64,000 nucleotides of DNA from Flavobacterium crassostreae (GTDB lineage: Bacteria > Bacteroidota > Bacteroidia > Flavobacteriales > Flavobacteriaceae). The stretch is from contig NZ_CP017688.1 of NCBI RefSeq assembly GCF_001831475.1, positions 1,178,001 to 1,242,000 of the forward strand, written 5' to 3'. A program made the translations under genes and the position numbers. Shown piece after piece: positions 45,439 through 54,620 of this stretch. The notes beneath the pieces were generated by a model. That model did not search any database. It was not told the DNA's origin and worked only from the letters and a program-made list of their open reading frames with translations. The first letter of the stretch is position 1. Each line of letters begins with the position of its first letter.

Positions 45439-47406
45439 ATGGAAAGTGATATAAAAAAATATTTCAAAAAACAGATCAAAGACAAAGTATTTGATAAATT
45501 TTTGAGATTAAATTTTAACAATTTAAGCTATCTCCCTCGATGGCTTATTGTTTTAATTGATACCTTAGTTTTAGTCTTTGCATTTATATTTACGTTTTTG
45601 ATTTTTAAAGGAACGGAGCTTGAATATATTTTGACCAGCCATAGCGTGCTTTTTGTATGTAGCTTTTTTATTGTAAATATATTTTTCTTTTGGGTTTTTA
45701 GAACCTATTCTGGCATTATAAGACACTCTTCGTATGTAGATGCCGTTAAGATTGTTTTTTCGCAATCTTCGGTATTTTTAATATTTATAGCGATCAATTT
45801 TTTATTTGATGTGGCCTATGAGGACAAAATTGTTTTAAACACAGGGCTTTTTATCAATACGGTACTGTCTTTTTGTGGGCTGTTTTTGTACCGAGTGATT
45901 GTAAAACAATCTTTTGAATTGTATGTTTCTGAAAATTCTACCAATAACCTCATCCGAACGGTTATTTATGGAACAGATGCCAACGCAATATCTGTAGCCA
46001 ATGCCTTAAAATTTGAAACCCCTTCGCGTTTTAAAATTGTAGGATTTGTAGATAAAAACAACCAAAATGCCTCCAAACGCATGCTGGATTTGCCTATTTT
46101 GATCCAAAAGAAAAAACTGCCAACTTTAATGCGTACCGTTGGGGCTGTAGCGGTAATTATGGCAGACAAAAGCTTGTCAAAAGAGGCGCAATTGATATTG
46201 GTAGACCAATGTTTAGAGCATAATTTTAAAGTATTTAATGTACCGGTGATCTCTAATTGGGAAAACCAAAAAGAAATTTCTCAAAAGGTAAAAGGAATTC
46301 AAATAGAAGATTTACTAGACCGAAATCCGATTGTTTTAGACAGTAAACTAATATCCAAACAACTAAAGGATAAAACCATTTTAATCACAGGGGCAGCAGG
46401 CTCCATAGGTAGCGAAATTGTAAGGCAGGTACTGCATTTTAATCCTAAAAAAGTAATTATTTTAGACCAAGCCGAAACTCCTTTGCATAATTTGAGTTTG
46501 GAGGTAGCTGCAATTGTATCCAAATCCAAGATAATCACAGTGATTAGCGATGTTAGAAATAAAGAAGCCTTGCATCCGGTTTTTAGTATGTATAAGCCTC
46601 AGGTAGTTTTTCATGCGGCAGCATACAAACACGTGCCTTTAATGGAAGAAAACCCATCTCAGGCGATCCAGACCAACGTAGAAGGAACTAAAAATCTAGC
46701 GGATCTGTCCTGTGCCTTTGGGGTCAAAAAATTTGTAATGGTCTCTACCGATAAAGCTGTAAACCCTAGTAATGTTATGGGTGCTAGTAAAAGAATAGCC
46801 GAAAAATACGTTCAGTCTTTACAATTAAAAAGCAAACAATCTGGAGTAGAGAATGCCACCAAATTTATTACGACCCGCTTTGGTAACGTTCTAGGATCTA
46901 ACGGTTCTGTGGTGCCTTTGTTTACGAAACAAATTGCTAATGGAGGGCCAATTACCATAACGCATCCGGATATTATCCGTTATTTTATGACCATACCCGA
47001 AGCATGCCAGTTAGTATTAGAGGCAGGAGCAATGGGCAATGGTGGCGAAATTTATATATTTGACATGGGGAAACCAGTAAAAATAATAGATCTAGCCAAA
47101 AAAATGATAAAGTTAGCAGGCTTTATTCCCGAAAAAGAAATTGAAATTAAAATAGTAGGATTAAGACCTGGAGAAAAATTATACGAAGAACTACTCAACG
47201 ATACCTCCAAGACCATCCCTACTTACCACAGCAAAATCATGATTGCCGAAGAAATATTGAATGAATACGAGAGCTTACATATTGAGATCGAAAAATTGAT
47301 ACGTATTGCTAAGCTATTTGATAATAGTGCTATTGTTGGACAGATGAAAAAAATTGTACCAGAGTTCAAGAGCATGAATTCTACTTTTCAAAAATTAGAC
47401 GCCTAG
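45439..47406 (+). CDS. PglF/WbpM-type UDP-GlcNAc 4,6-dehydratase
   Basis: A 655-aa membrane enzyme. Four N-terminal TM helices (about residues 30-160) are followed by a CoA-binding-like Rossmann domain (TVIYGTDANAISVANAL) and a C-terminal SDR domain. The SDR domain has LITGAAGSIGSEIVRQVL (about 316-333), AAYKHVPLMEENPSQAI, and STDKAVNPSNVMGASKRIAE, where Met replaces the usual catalytic Tyr. This is the long FlaA1/PglF/WbpM type that starts bacillosamine or related 6-deoxy-HexNAc pathways. A terminator follows. Confidence 0.92.
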   Translation: MESDIKKYFKKQIKDKVFDKFLRLNFNNLSYLPRWLIVLIDTLVLVFAFIFTFLIFKGTELEYILTSHSVLFVCSFFIVNIFFFWVFRTYSGIIRHSSYVDAVKIVFSQSSVFLIFIAINFLFDVAYEDKIVLNTGLFINTVLSFCGLFLYRVIVKQSFELYVSENSTNNLIRTVIYGTDANAISVANALKFETPSRFKIVGFVDKNNQNASKRMLDLPILIQKKKLPTLMRTVGAVAVIMADKSLSKEAQLILVDQCLEHNFKVFNVPVISNWENQKEISQKVKGIQIEDLLDRNPIVLDSKLISKQLKDKTILITGAAGSIGSEIVRQVLHFNPKKVIILDQAETPLHNLSLEVAAIVSKSKIITVISDVRNKEALHPVFSMYKPQVVFHAAAYKHVPLMEENPSQAIQTNVEGTKNLADLSCAFGVKKFVMVSTDKAVNPSNVMGASKRIAEKYVQSLQLKSKQSGVENATKFITTRFGNVLGSNGSVVPLFTKQIANGGPITITHPDIIRYFMTIPEACQLVLEAGAMGNGGEIYIFDMGKPVKIIDLAKKMIKLAGFIPEKEIEIKIVGLRPGEKLYEELLNDTSKTIPTYHSKIMIAEEILNEYESLHIEIEKLIRIAKLFDNSAIVGQMKKIVPEFKSMNSTFQKLDA

Positions 47407-47425
47407 CCCCAAAGGGCAAGTATAC

Positions 47426-47456
47426 AAAAGCACAAAGTTTTCTTTGTGTTTTTTTG
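47426..47456 (+). terminator. Intrinsic terminator after the dehydratase gene
   Basis: AAAAGCACAAAG (47426-47437) pairs with CTTTGTGTTTTT (47442-47453) over 12 bp with one G-U pair and a TTTT loop; the T run continues to 47455. It separates the upstream polysaccharide genes from the ABC-transporter unit. Confidence 0.85.
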
Positions 47457-47538
47457 TTTACAAATGCGTTGAACCTCTTTTTATAAATTACACTTGCACG
47501 CCCCCGAATAAAACACGTGCCATTATTTGATAAATCCG

Positions 47539-48405
47539 ATGCAAACTCCAAAAAACACGACTACTTGGTTGTTTGAAATAACACCCAAGAACAATTTTTT
47601 TAGACTGAATTTCAAAGAGATCTGGCAATATCGGGATTTACTAACCTTATTTGTCCAAAGAGATCTTGTTACGGTCTACAAACAAACTATTTTAGGGCCA
47701 CTTTGGTATTTAATACAGCCTTTACTTACCTCCATAACGGTTACCATTATTTTTAATACTCTAGCAGGAATAACTACAGCTACCGTACCTCCATTTTTGT
47801 TTAATTTGGCAGGGATCGTTGTTTGGAATTATTTTACTTCCTGTCTTAACGATACCGCAGATACCTTTAAAAAAAATGCCTCCGTATTTGGCAAAGTATA
47901 TTTCCCGAGGATTATTGTTCCGTTATCCATCGTGTTGTCTAATTTGTTAAAGTTTGGAATACAATTTTTTATCTTCCTGCTTTTCTATATTTATTATTAT
48001 AATCAAGGAGCTCCCATTGGCTGGAATTACTGGATTTTTGCCTTTCCGGTTATGGTTGTTTTGATGGGTATTCTTGGACTAGGCATGGGCATGCTTATTT
48101 CGTCTTTGGTTACTAAATACAGAGACCTCTCGCATTTGATTGGTTTTGGAGTGCAATTATTGATGTACATTTCGGCGGTAGTGTATCCTATGGCATTAGT
48201 GCAACAAAAAATGCCAGATTATGCGTGGTTGGTACAGTACAATCCGTTGGCATATGTTATTGAAAGTTCGCGGTACATGCTATTAAACACAGGACAAATT
48301 TCGATAGCAGGATTAGGATACACTCTTGTAGTCACCGTGGTGTTATTTTTGTTTGGGGTATTGGTTTTTAATACTACCGAAAAAAACTTTATTGACACGG
48401 TATAA
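47539..48405 (+). CDS. ABC-2 type polysaccharide export permease (Wzm-like)
   Basis: A 288-aa inner-membrane protein with six hydrophobic helices. It has IWQYRDLLTLFVQRDLVTVY and KQTILGPLWYLIQPLL at the N-terminus, typical of Wzm/KpsM-like permeases. Together with the ATPase encoded next, it should export an undecaprenyl-linked O-antigen or capsule chain that was completed in the cytoplasm. The ATG at 47539 is preferred over the TTG at 47527. It begins a new transcription unit after the terminator. Confidence 0.9.
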   Translation: MQTPKNTTTWLFEITPKNNFFRLNFKEIWQYRDLLTLFVQRDLVTVYKQTILGPLWYLIQPLLTSITVTIIFNTLAGITTATVPPFLFNLAGIVVWNYFTSCLNDTADTFKKNASVFGKVYFPRIIVPLSIVLSNLLKFGIQFFIFLLFYIYYYNQGAPIGWNYWIFAFPVMVVLMGILGLGMGMLISSLVTKYRDLSHLIGFGVQLLMYISAVVYPMALVQQKMPDYAWLVQYNPLAYVIESSRYMLLNTGQISIAGLGYTLVVTVVLFLFGVLVFNTTEKNFIDTV

Positions 48406-48628
48406 ACTATAGTACGCAATGTCCGGGCTAAACGGGCAATTTCCCCTCTTTTTTGGGGTTGATCTCCAGATAATTCTGGGAATATGGATCGCATTATAAT
48501 CCATAAAAAAAAAGCAAAAGTACCATAGCCTAGAAACAAGGCACAATCAGACTACAGTTACGCCGCTTTTGTTAAAATATAAAAAAAGAGTAGTCAATCC
48601 AGAACATTACTCCACAGCTAGCATTATT
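48406..48628 (+). other. Wzm-Wzt gap with short inverted repeats
   Basis: A 223-nt gap, unusual between the two subunits of one transporter. It contains CCGGGCTAAACGGGC, a CCCC/GGGG hairpin (CCCCTCTTTTTTGGGG) and CCAGATAATTCTGG within a GATC-flanked stretch. No convincing ORF of its own is seen. The TTG-started extension of the ATPase frame covers only its last 60 nt and is not family-like. It could be a degenerate copy of the hairpin-type repeat seen before recR. Confidence 0.35.
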
Positions 48629-49918
48629 ATGAAGGACGTTATATTAAGAGCCCAAGACCTATCCAAACAATACCGCCTAGGACAAGTAGGTACCGGCACA
48701 CTTAGCCATGACCTAAACCGTTGGTGGCACCGCTTGCTAGGCAAAGAAGATCCATATCTAAAAATTGGCGACACCAATGACCGCTCTACTAAGGCAGAAA
48801 GTGATTATGTATGGGCGTTGCAAGGGGTTAACTTTGAGGTTGCACGCGGAGAGGTTTTAGGAATCATAGGCAAAAATGGTGCTGGCAAATCCACGTTATT
48901 AAAAATACTATCTCGTGTTACTACTCCCACTACCGGTAGGATACAATTTGGAGGTCGGGTAGCTTCGTTACTAGAAGTAGGTACTGGCTTTAATGCCGAA
49001 ATGACTGGTAGAGAAAATATATATCTTAACGGTGCCATTTTAGGAATGACCAAAAAAGAAATAACCTCTAAGTTAGAAGAAATTATTGCTTTTTCGGGCT
49101 GTGAGCGCTATATAGATACGCCCGTAAAAAGATACAGTTCCGGAATGACCGTACGACTCGCTTTTGCAGTAGCGGCATTTTTAGAGCCCGAAATTTTGAT
49201 TATTGATGAGGTTTTGGCCGTAGGAGACGCTGAATTTCAAAAAAAAGCCATTGGCAAAATGCAAGACATCTCCCAACAAGGCGGCAGGACAGTTTTGTTT
49301 GTAAGCCACAATATGGCAGCCGTAAAAAGCTTGTGTACTAGAGCTATTGTGATGGAACATGGCAAAATAACCTTTGATGGAAATGTTGCACAAGCGGTTT
49401 CTGAATACTATCTTTCGGATTATAAAAATTTAGAAAACCAAACCTATGGGGTTTATGATTTGAAAAAGCATAAAGACAAAAAAAATAATTTTGGCATCCA
49501 TCAGGCAATGCTTTTTTGCAATGATCAATTAAGCGATGTGATGTATACGGGGGCAAAGTTTACCCTAAAATTAGATTTTGAAACCAATAGAGACTTTTTT
49601 GAGGCAGAAATTGGGATCGTTATCAAAGATTCGGATCAAATAGCATACATAGGTCTGAATAATAAGCACTTGGGTAAAAGCATTGTGGTTAAAGAAGGCT
49701 TGGGAAAAGCAGAAATAAGCATAGATAATTTTCCGCTATTTGGCAATGGAGATTACTGGGTTAATCTGTATTTTGGGGATGCAGGGCCTAATTACGAATG
49801 TTTAGAAAATGCCCTAAAGTTTAAAATAATTGCAGAAGATGTTTTTGGATCTGGAAGAAAACTAGATCCAGCCTGGAATACAATATATACTAAAGACATA
49901 ACCATACAAACGATATGA
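48629..49918 (+). CDS. Polysaccharide ABC transporter ATP-binding protein (Wzt-like, with C-terminal glycan-binding domain)
   Basis: A 429-aa ATPase (start ATG at 48629). The ABC domain has Walker A GKNGAGKST (about 81-89), TGRENIYLNGAILGM, the signature-like YSSGMTVRLAFA, Walker B ILIIDEVLAVGD and the H-loop FVSHNM. Residues about 260-429 form an extra beta-rich domain like the Wzt carbohydrate-binding domain that recognises the modified non-reducing end of an O-polysaccharide before export. The adjacent FkbM methyltransferase may add that mark. Confidence 0.92.
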   Translation: MKDVILRAQDLSKQYRLGQVGTGTLSHDLNRWWHRLLGKEDPYLKIGDTNDRSTKAESDYVWALQGVNFEVARGEVLGIIGKNGAGKSTLLKILSRVTTPTTGRIQFGGRVASLLEVGTGFNAEMTGRENIYLNGAILGMTKKEITSKLEEIIAFSGCERYIDTPVKRYSSGMTVRLAFAVAAFLEPEILIIDEVLAVGDAEFQKKAIGKMQDISQQGGRTVLFVSHNMAAVKSLCTRAIVMEHGKITFDGNVAQAVSEYYLSDYKNLENQTYGVYDLKKHKDKKNNFGIHQAMLFCNDQLSDVMYTGAKFTLKLDFETNRDFFEAEIGIVIKDSDQIAYIGLNNKHLGKSIVVKEGLGKAEISIDNFPLFGNGDYWVNLYFGDAGPNYECLENALKFKIIAEDVFGSGRKLDPAWNTIYTKDITIQTI

Positions 49919-50640
49919 TTTATTGGTTTAATTTTTTAATAGTATGGCTAGTTAGATTAGAAAGCAAGGTTCTAAAAACCTCTTTGCTTAGGTCTAAACT
50001 ATTTTTGAGCAAAAGAATTTTAGAAAAGAATTTTAAACAAAATACTCCTTTTTCTTTTATTCAAGTTGGGGCAAATGATGGGATTAGTTTTGATTTTTTG
50101 TATGATTTTGTAATTACAAGAAATTCTACAGGAATTGTAATAGAGCCCGTAAAGGATTATTTTAAAGAATTAGAGAATAATTACAGCCAATTTCCGGGTA
50201 TACTTACGATAAATAAAGCGGTACACCCTGAAAAAAAGCAAATTGAGCTTTATAAAATAAAACAAGAGTCTTTAAGTAACTATCCAGATTGGGTAAAAGG
50301 AATTGCCTCTTTGGATATACACCACCATCAAAAACTTCAAATTAACAGCCAAGATATAATCCTTGAAAAGGTAGCAGCAGACAATTTGATGGATATTATT
50401 CGGGCCAATTACAACCAGAAAATAGATTATTTACAGATTGACACAGAGGGTTTTGATTATGAAGTGCTAAAGATGCTTGATTTTGGCATAAGTAAACCTG
50501 CAATTATTAAATATGAATTTGTAAACCTAAAACCAGAAGACCAACTCAAAACCACCAATTTATTACAAAGTCAAGGCTATTATTTGTTTTCCGAATTGGG
50601 AGATACTATAGCACTGGATTTAAATAAAATAAAACTCTAA
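49915..50640 (+). CDS. FkbM family methyltransferase
   Basis: A 241-aa SAM-dependent methyltransferase. Motif I lies in FSFIQVGANDGISFDFL (about residues 43-59). IVIEPVKDYFKELENNY follows, and YLQIDTEGFDYEVLKML (about 177-193) is the FkbM signature. A short N-terminal hydrophobic stretch may anchor it to the membrane. Four-nt overlap with the Wzt gene suggests coupling. It is inferred to methylate the exported glycan, possibly as the chain-terminating cap. Confidence 0.85.
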   Translation: MIYWFNFLIVWLVRLESKVLKTSLLRSKLFLSKRILEKNFKQNTPFSFIQVGANDGISFDFLYDFVITRNSTGIVIEPVKDYFKELENNYSQFPGILTINKAVHPEKKQIELYKIKQESLSNYPDWVKGIASLDIHHHQKLQINSQDIILEKVAADNLMDIIRANYNQKIDYLQIDTEGFDYEVLKMLDFGISKPAIIKYEFVNLKPEDQLKTTNLLQSQGYYLFSELGDTIALDLNKIKL

Positions 50641-50642
50641 AG

Positions 50643-51380
50643 ATGATTCCTAAAGTGCTCCATTATTGTTGGTTTGGCGGTGGCGAAAAGTCTCCATTAA
50701 TTAAAGACTGCCTGGAATCCTGGAAATTACATTTGCCAGAATACCAAATAATAGAATGGAACGAAACCAACTCAGACCTAAGGCTACCCTTTGTAAAAAA
50801 AGCCTACCGACAACAAAAATGGGCATTTGTAGCAGACTACATCCGATTAAAAGTATTGTACGAACAGGGAGGTATTTATCTGGATACGGACATGCTGCTG
50901 TTGCAGCCATTGGATAGTCTTTTATGCAATACCACTTTTTTGGGTGCAGAATGTAAAACGTTTATCAATTGCAGCATAATAGGAACCACTCCACACAGTA
51001 ATTTTATCCAAAAATGCATGTCGGAATATGGTTCTATAAAAATAACTAAAAAAACAGATTGGGGCACCATCACCATTCCAAGAATTGTAACTCGGGTTTT
51101 TAAGCAAATGTATGGTTTGGATGTTCCATTGGATACAATAAGTACCACTGAGCAGATCACCATATATCCGGCGGCCTATTTCTATCCGCTACAATACCAA
51201 GACAAAACAGATGCAGCAAATTATAAACAATACCTTCGGCCGGAGAGTTTTGCAGTACATTTATGGAGTAGTTCTTGGATCGATTCTGAAGCACTTGTAC
51301 CAGCTCCACCAAAAAGAAGTTTTAAAGACCTCTTTAGAATAATTAAAACTATTTTTGTCCAAAAAAATGAAAGCGTTTAA
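50643..51380 (+). CDS. Glycosyltransferase family 32-like protein
   Basis: A 245-aa GT-A enzyme of the Gly_transf_sug (GT32, OCH1-like) family. The N-terminus IPKVLHYCWFGGGEKSPLI is the family hallmark. The DXD metal-binding motif is in YEQGGIYLDTDMLLLQPLD (about residues 79-97), preceded by WAFVADYIRLKVL. It probably adds a hexose or HexNAc in the ABC-exported polysaccharide. Start 2 nt after the FkbM gene. Confidence 0.87.
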   Translation: MIPKVLHYCWFGGGEKSPLIKDCLESWKLHLPEYQIIEWNETNSDLRLPFVKKAYRQQKWAFVADYIRLKVLYEQGGIYLDTDMLLLQPLDSLLCNTTFLGAECKTFINCSIIGTTPHSNFIQKCMSEYGSIKITKKTDWGTITIPRIVTRVFKQMYGLDVPLDTISTTEQITIYPAAYFYPLQYQDKTDAANYKQYLRPESFAVHLWSSSWIDSEALVPAPPKRSFKDLFRIIKTIFVQKNESV

Positions 51381-51419
51381 GCTGTAAAAGTAGTATTTAC
51401 AACGTATTAGTTAGTATAA

Positions 51420-52325
51420 ATGACACCAAAAATTTCCGTAATCGTCCCTTGTTATAAGCAAGCCCAATTTTTAGATGCGGCCTTACAATCGGTATTGGTG
51501 CAAACCTATACCAATTGGGAATGCATTATTATAAACGACGGCAGTCCTGATGACACTGAAAAAATAGCTCGTAATTGGACAACCAAAGACGCTAGATTTA
51601 AATACGGCTACCAACCAAATGGAGGCTTAAGCAGTGCTAGGAATGCAGGTTTAAAAATGGCAACAGGACACTTTATACAATTTTTAGACGCAGATGATTA
51701 TTTAGCGCCCCAAAAATTAGAGGCCTCAATAAACCGTATAAACTTAGACCATGGAACCAACACGGTAATCACTAATTTTAGAATGTTTGATACCAACCCG
51801 GCACAATCTTCGGAGCCTTATTGCAAGTTATCCCAACAGCTGTTCACTTTAGATAAAATACTATACCACTGGGAAAGTTCGTTTACCATACCCATACATT
51901 GCGGATTATTTGCGGCATCTTTTTTTGAAAAATTTAGATTTCCGGAGGAGTTACGAGCAAAAGAAGATTGGGTTATGTGGATTTGTTTGTACAAAACAAA
52001 TTGCAAAACAGGTTTTATAGACCAACCATTGGCCCTTTACAGAAAAAACCCAAACAGCATCACACAATCCAAAGACATGCTGCCGGATGTAATAAAAGCC
52101 TACCAATACCTTAAAACACCTTTGTCCGAATCCCAATACCAGGGGTTGACCATAAGCATGCTTTCTAGATACTACACCTCTGCAGTATACTTTAAAACCA
52201 AGCGCAATGAAATCAAAGCATCCAATACCTATATTGTAGGCAATTTAATTAAGAGAGGACTATCTAAACTTGGCATTTTAAAACCATTTAAAAAGGTATT
52301 GGAATGGATTTATACTAAAAAATAA
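51420..52325 (+). CDS. Glycosyltransferase family 2
   Basis: A 301-aa inverting GT-A enzyme. It starts PKISVIVPCYKQAQFLDAAL, has NDGSPDDTEKIA, GGLSSARNAGLK and the metal-binding FLDADDYL (about residues 80-100), the complete GT2 pattern. The C-terminal 80 residues are helical without clear membrane segments. Sugar specificity is unknown. Confidence 0.9.
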   Translation: MTPKISVIVPCYKQAQFLDAALQSVLVQTYTNWECIIINDGSPDDTEKIARNWTTKDARFKYGYQPNGGLSSARNAGLKMATGHFIQFLDADDYLAPQKLEASINRINLDHGTNTVITNFRMFDTNPAQSSEPYCKLSQQLFTLDKILYHWESSFTIPIHCGLFAASFFEKFRFPEELRAKEDWVMWICLYKTNCKTGFIDQPLALYRKNPNSITQSKDMLPDVIKAYQYLKTPLSESQYQGLTISMLSRYYTSAVYFKTKRNEIKASNTYIVGNLIKRGLSKLGILKPFKKVLEWIYTKK

Positions 52326-52327
52326 AG

Positions 52328-53239
52328 ATGCTGGCAATAGTAATTCCGTATTATAAAATTCGTTTTTTTGAAGCAACCTTACAATCGTTGGCTTTACAAA
52401 CAGACAAAAGATTCAAAGTCTATATTGGGAACGATGCTAGTTCAGAATGTCCTTGTGATTTGTTAGAAAAGTTTAAAAGAAAAATAGATTTTGAGTACCA
52501 GCATTTTGAGAACAATATAGGTTCTTATTCGTTAACCCAACAATGGGAACGTTGCTTGGCCATGGTTGCCCACGAAAAATGGGTAATGCTACTGGGGGAT
52601 GATGATACTATTGGAGCTAATTGTGTAGCTCTTTTTTATCAAAACATAGAGACAATCCAAAAGAAGAATATAAACATACTAAGGTATGCAACCCAAGTGA
52701 TAGACAGACATAATGTAGCCTTGTCAGCCATATATACCCATCCGGAGTTCGAACAATCTACAGCCTTTTTGATGCGCAAATTTAAAGGCGGAACGCGTTC
52801 TTCTTTGAGCGAATTTGTTTTTAATAAAAAAGTATTATTAGAACTAAAATTTAAGAACCTTCCCTTGGCTTGGTATTCGGATATTTTAGCAGTGCTCGAA
52901 GTTTCTAACTTTGGTTTAATCTTTACCATTAATGAAGCCGTAGTCTGTTTTAGGCTAAGTGGAGAAAATATTACTTCAAGAACCGATAATTTGTTACTAA
53001 AAAACGAAGCTAGTTTTGCCTTTTATTATTACTTATTAGATAAAAAAGAATCCTTTTTTGATAAAGACCAAATCCAAGTATTGCAAAACAAGCTCGAAAA
53101 AACCCTTTTGGATAACAAAAAAAACTTGCGCTTTTGGAGCCTTTTAACCCAGCTATATTACAAAAAAAACTACGTTAAAAAGTATTTTACATTTCTGGGT
53201 AAAGCCGGAGTTAGTATAAAAAATAAAATCATAACCTAA
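52328..53239 (+). CDS. Glycosyltransferase family 2
   Basis: A 303-aa GT-A enzyme. It starts MLAIVIPYYKIRFFEATLQS, has IGNDASSECP in place of the usual NDGS, and EKWVMLLGDDDTIGANC with the DXD-type motif around residue 93. WYSDILAVLEVS is in the acceptor region. It is 2 nt after the previous transferase gene and is probably cotranscribed with it. Confidence 0.87.
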   Translation: MLAIVIPYYKIRFFEATLQSLALQTDKRFKVYIGNDASSECPCDLLEKFKRKIDFEYQHFENNIGSYSLTQQWERCLAMVAHEKWVMLLGDDDTIGANCVALFYQNIETIQKKNINILRYATQVIDRHNVALSAIYTHPEFEQSTAFLMRKFKGGTRSSLSEFVFNKKVLLELKFKNLPLAWYSDILAVLEVSNFGLIFTINEAVVCFRLSGENITSRTDNLLLKNEASFAFYYYLLDKKESFFDKDQIQVLQNKLEKTLLDNKKNLRFWSLLTQLYYKKNYVKKYFTFLGKAGVSIKNKIIT

Positions 53240-53243
53240 TACA

Positions 53244-54452
53244 ATGAAGATTCTGATTATACTTCAAGATGCACGAGTCTCAGGTACTAGTGAAGGAATC
53301 GTTACTCGTTCCTTTCTTGCAAAATTAAGGCAATTGTATCCCAAGGCCATCGTGGAGGTACATTATTTTATGTCTTATTTACATTCTTACGACAGCGATT
53401 TTTTGAAAGTAGACCACATAACAATACATCGGGTTAAAACAAAGCCTTCCTTGGGTTTAAAAATTCTAAATGCTATTTATAGAAGGATCTTTATAAAATC
53501 ATTATATAAAACCTTTGTCATCAATCAATACAAAAAACCAATAACAAAGATCCACCCAGAGGAGTATGATTTGGTTTTTGTTAGAAGTTCCGGGCTAGAC
53601 TACGAAACCATTTTAGCACTCAAAGGGACCCGGCTACTTGCCAAGGCAATTATTAATTTTCACGATCCGTATCCTTTAATTTTTGACGCCAGTGGATCTA
53701 AACCTCTAACAAAAAAGGATCTAATAGATTGGAAACAAATGTACAAGATTGTCCAAAAAGCATACAAATGCATGACGCCTTCTGCATTGCTTTCCAAAGA
53801 TTTGCAACTAATTTATGGTAGTCAAAAAAAGTTTTATACCCTACCGCATCAATACGATCCATCCGTTTTTAACCTAACCAACACAACCCAAGTCCGTAAA
53901 AAACAAAAACCGATCTCCATTTCATATCATGGCGGACTGCAGTTTGGGCGCAATGTAGATATTGTATTGGATGCGTATGTAAATTTGTTAAAAACATACC
54001 CACAAATACTGGTACAATCCGAATTTGTCCTTCGTTTAAAAAGCGCTGAGAATACTAGAATAAAACAAAAATATAAAGCCTTTGAGAATATCCATATTTT
54101 GGACACCTTAGATTTTTCAAATTCGGCAAACGAACAAATGGCACAAGCAGATATTTTAATTATTTTAGAAAGCACCTCAGATTACAGCAATATTTTGCTA
54201 GGCAAAACACCATTTATAGCCTCGCTCTCTAAACCTGTTTTGGCTTTATTGCCAAGGGATTGTGAGTTGCGTTCCATTATCAAAGACAACAGATACCTTG
54301 CCAGAAGTACCAATCAAAAAGATATTGAATCAAAGTTAAAAGCATTGATAGAAAATACATTATACAATAAAGAAAAAACCAATGTATTTGGCGATTATTT
54401 TGGAGAGCAGCATTTCCAAAAAAAAATAAAAGACATGCTCTCGATAAATTAG
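53244..54452 (+). CDS. Probable GT-B glycosyltransferase
   Basis: A 402-aa predicted glycosyltransferase. The N-terminal half starts MKILIILQDARVSGTSEGIV. The C-terminal half has SISYHGGLQFGRNVDIVLDA and a nucleotide-sugar region ADILIILESTSDYSNILLGK with KTPFIASLSKPVLALLPRDC, resembling group 1 (GT4) transferases. The similarity is weaker than in the other transferases here. It ends the ABC-transporter gene block; a 183-nt gap follows. Confidence 0.7.
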   Translation: MKILIILQDARVSGTSEGIVTRSFLAKLRQLYPKAIVEVHYFMSYLHSYDSDFLKVDHITIHRVKTKPSLGLKILNAIYRRIFIKSLYKTFVINQYKKPITKIHPEEYDLVFVRSSGLDYETILALKGTRLLAKAIINFHDPYPLIFDASGSKPLTKKDLIDWKQMYKIVQKAYKCMTPSALLSKDLQLIYGSQKKFYTLPHQYDPSVFNLTNTTQVRKKQKPISISYHGGLQFGRNVDIVLDAYVNLLKTYPQILVQSEFVLRLKSAENTRIKQKYKAFENIHILDTLDFSNSANEQMAQADILIILESTSDYSNILLGKTPFIASLSKPVLALLPRDCELRSIIKDNRYLARSTNQKDIESKLKALIENTLYNKEKTNVFGDYFGEQHFQKKIKDMLSIN

Positions 54453-54587
54453 TTCAACCAACCAGAAGTAGGGTCTTCCGTTCCAAATGATCCAGAATAT
54501 TTCATGGTGCTGTGGTTGGGGTTATAAGAGAGGGGTTTCAATACAACCAATCGCAAATGTATTGGTACCTTTAAGAAATACGGAGAT

Positions 54588-54620
54588 TTTGAATGTTTAT
54601 ACGTTTTTAGCATAAATTTG
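54588..54620 (+). promoter_or_regulatory. Bacteroidota-type promoter of the neuA operon
   Basis: TTTG at 54588-54591 and TAAATTTG (followed by C) at 54613-54620 are separated by 21 nt, a good match to the phylum consensus. The start codon of neuA is 16 nt downstream, so the leader would be short. It gives the sialic acid block its own promoter. Confidence 0.6.

Noticed and set aside
48219..48546. Minus-strand ORFs of 106 and 67 aa at the end of the Wzm gene
   Set aside because: They overlap the conserved C-terminal part of the permease and look like shadow frames; the gap part carries inverted repeats that explain the composition.
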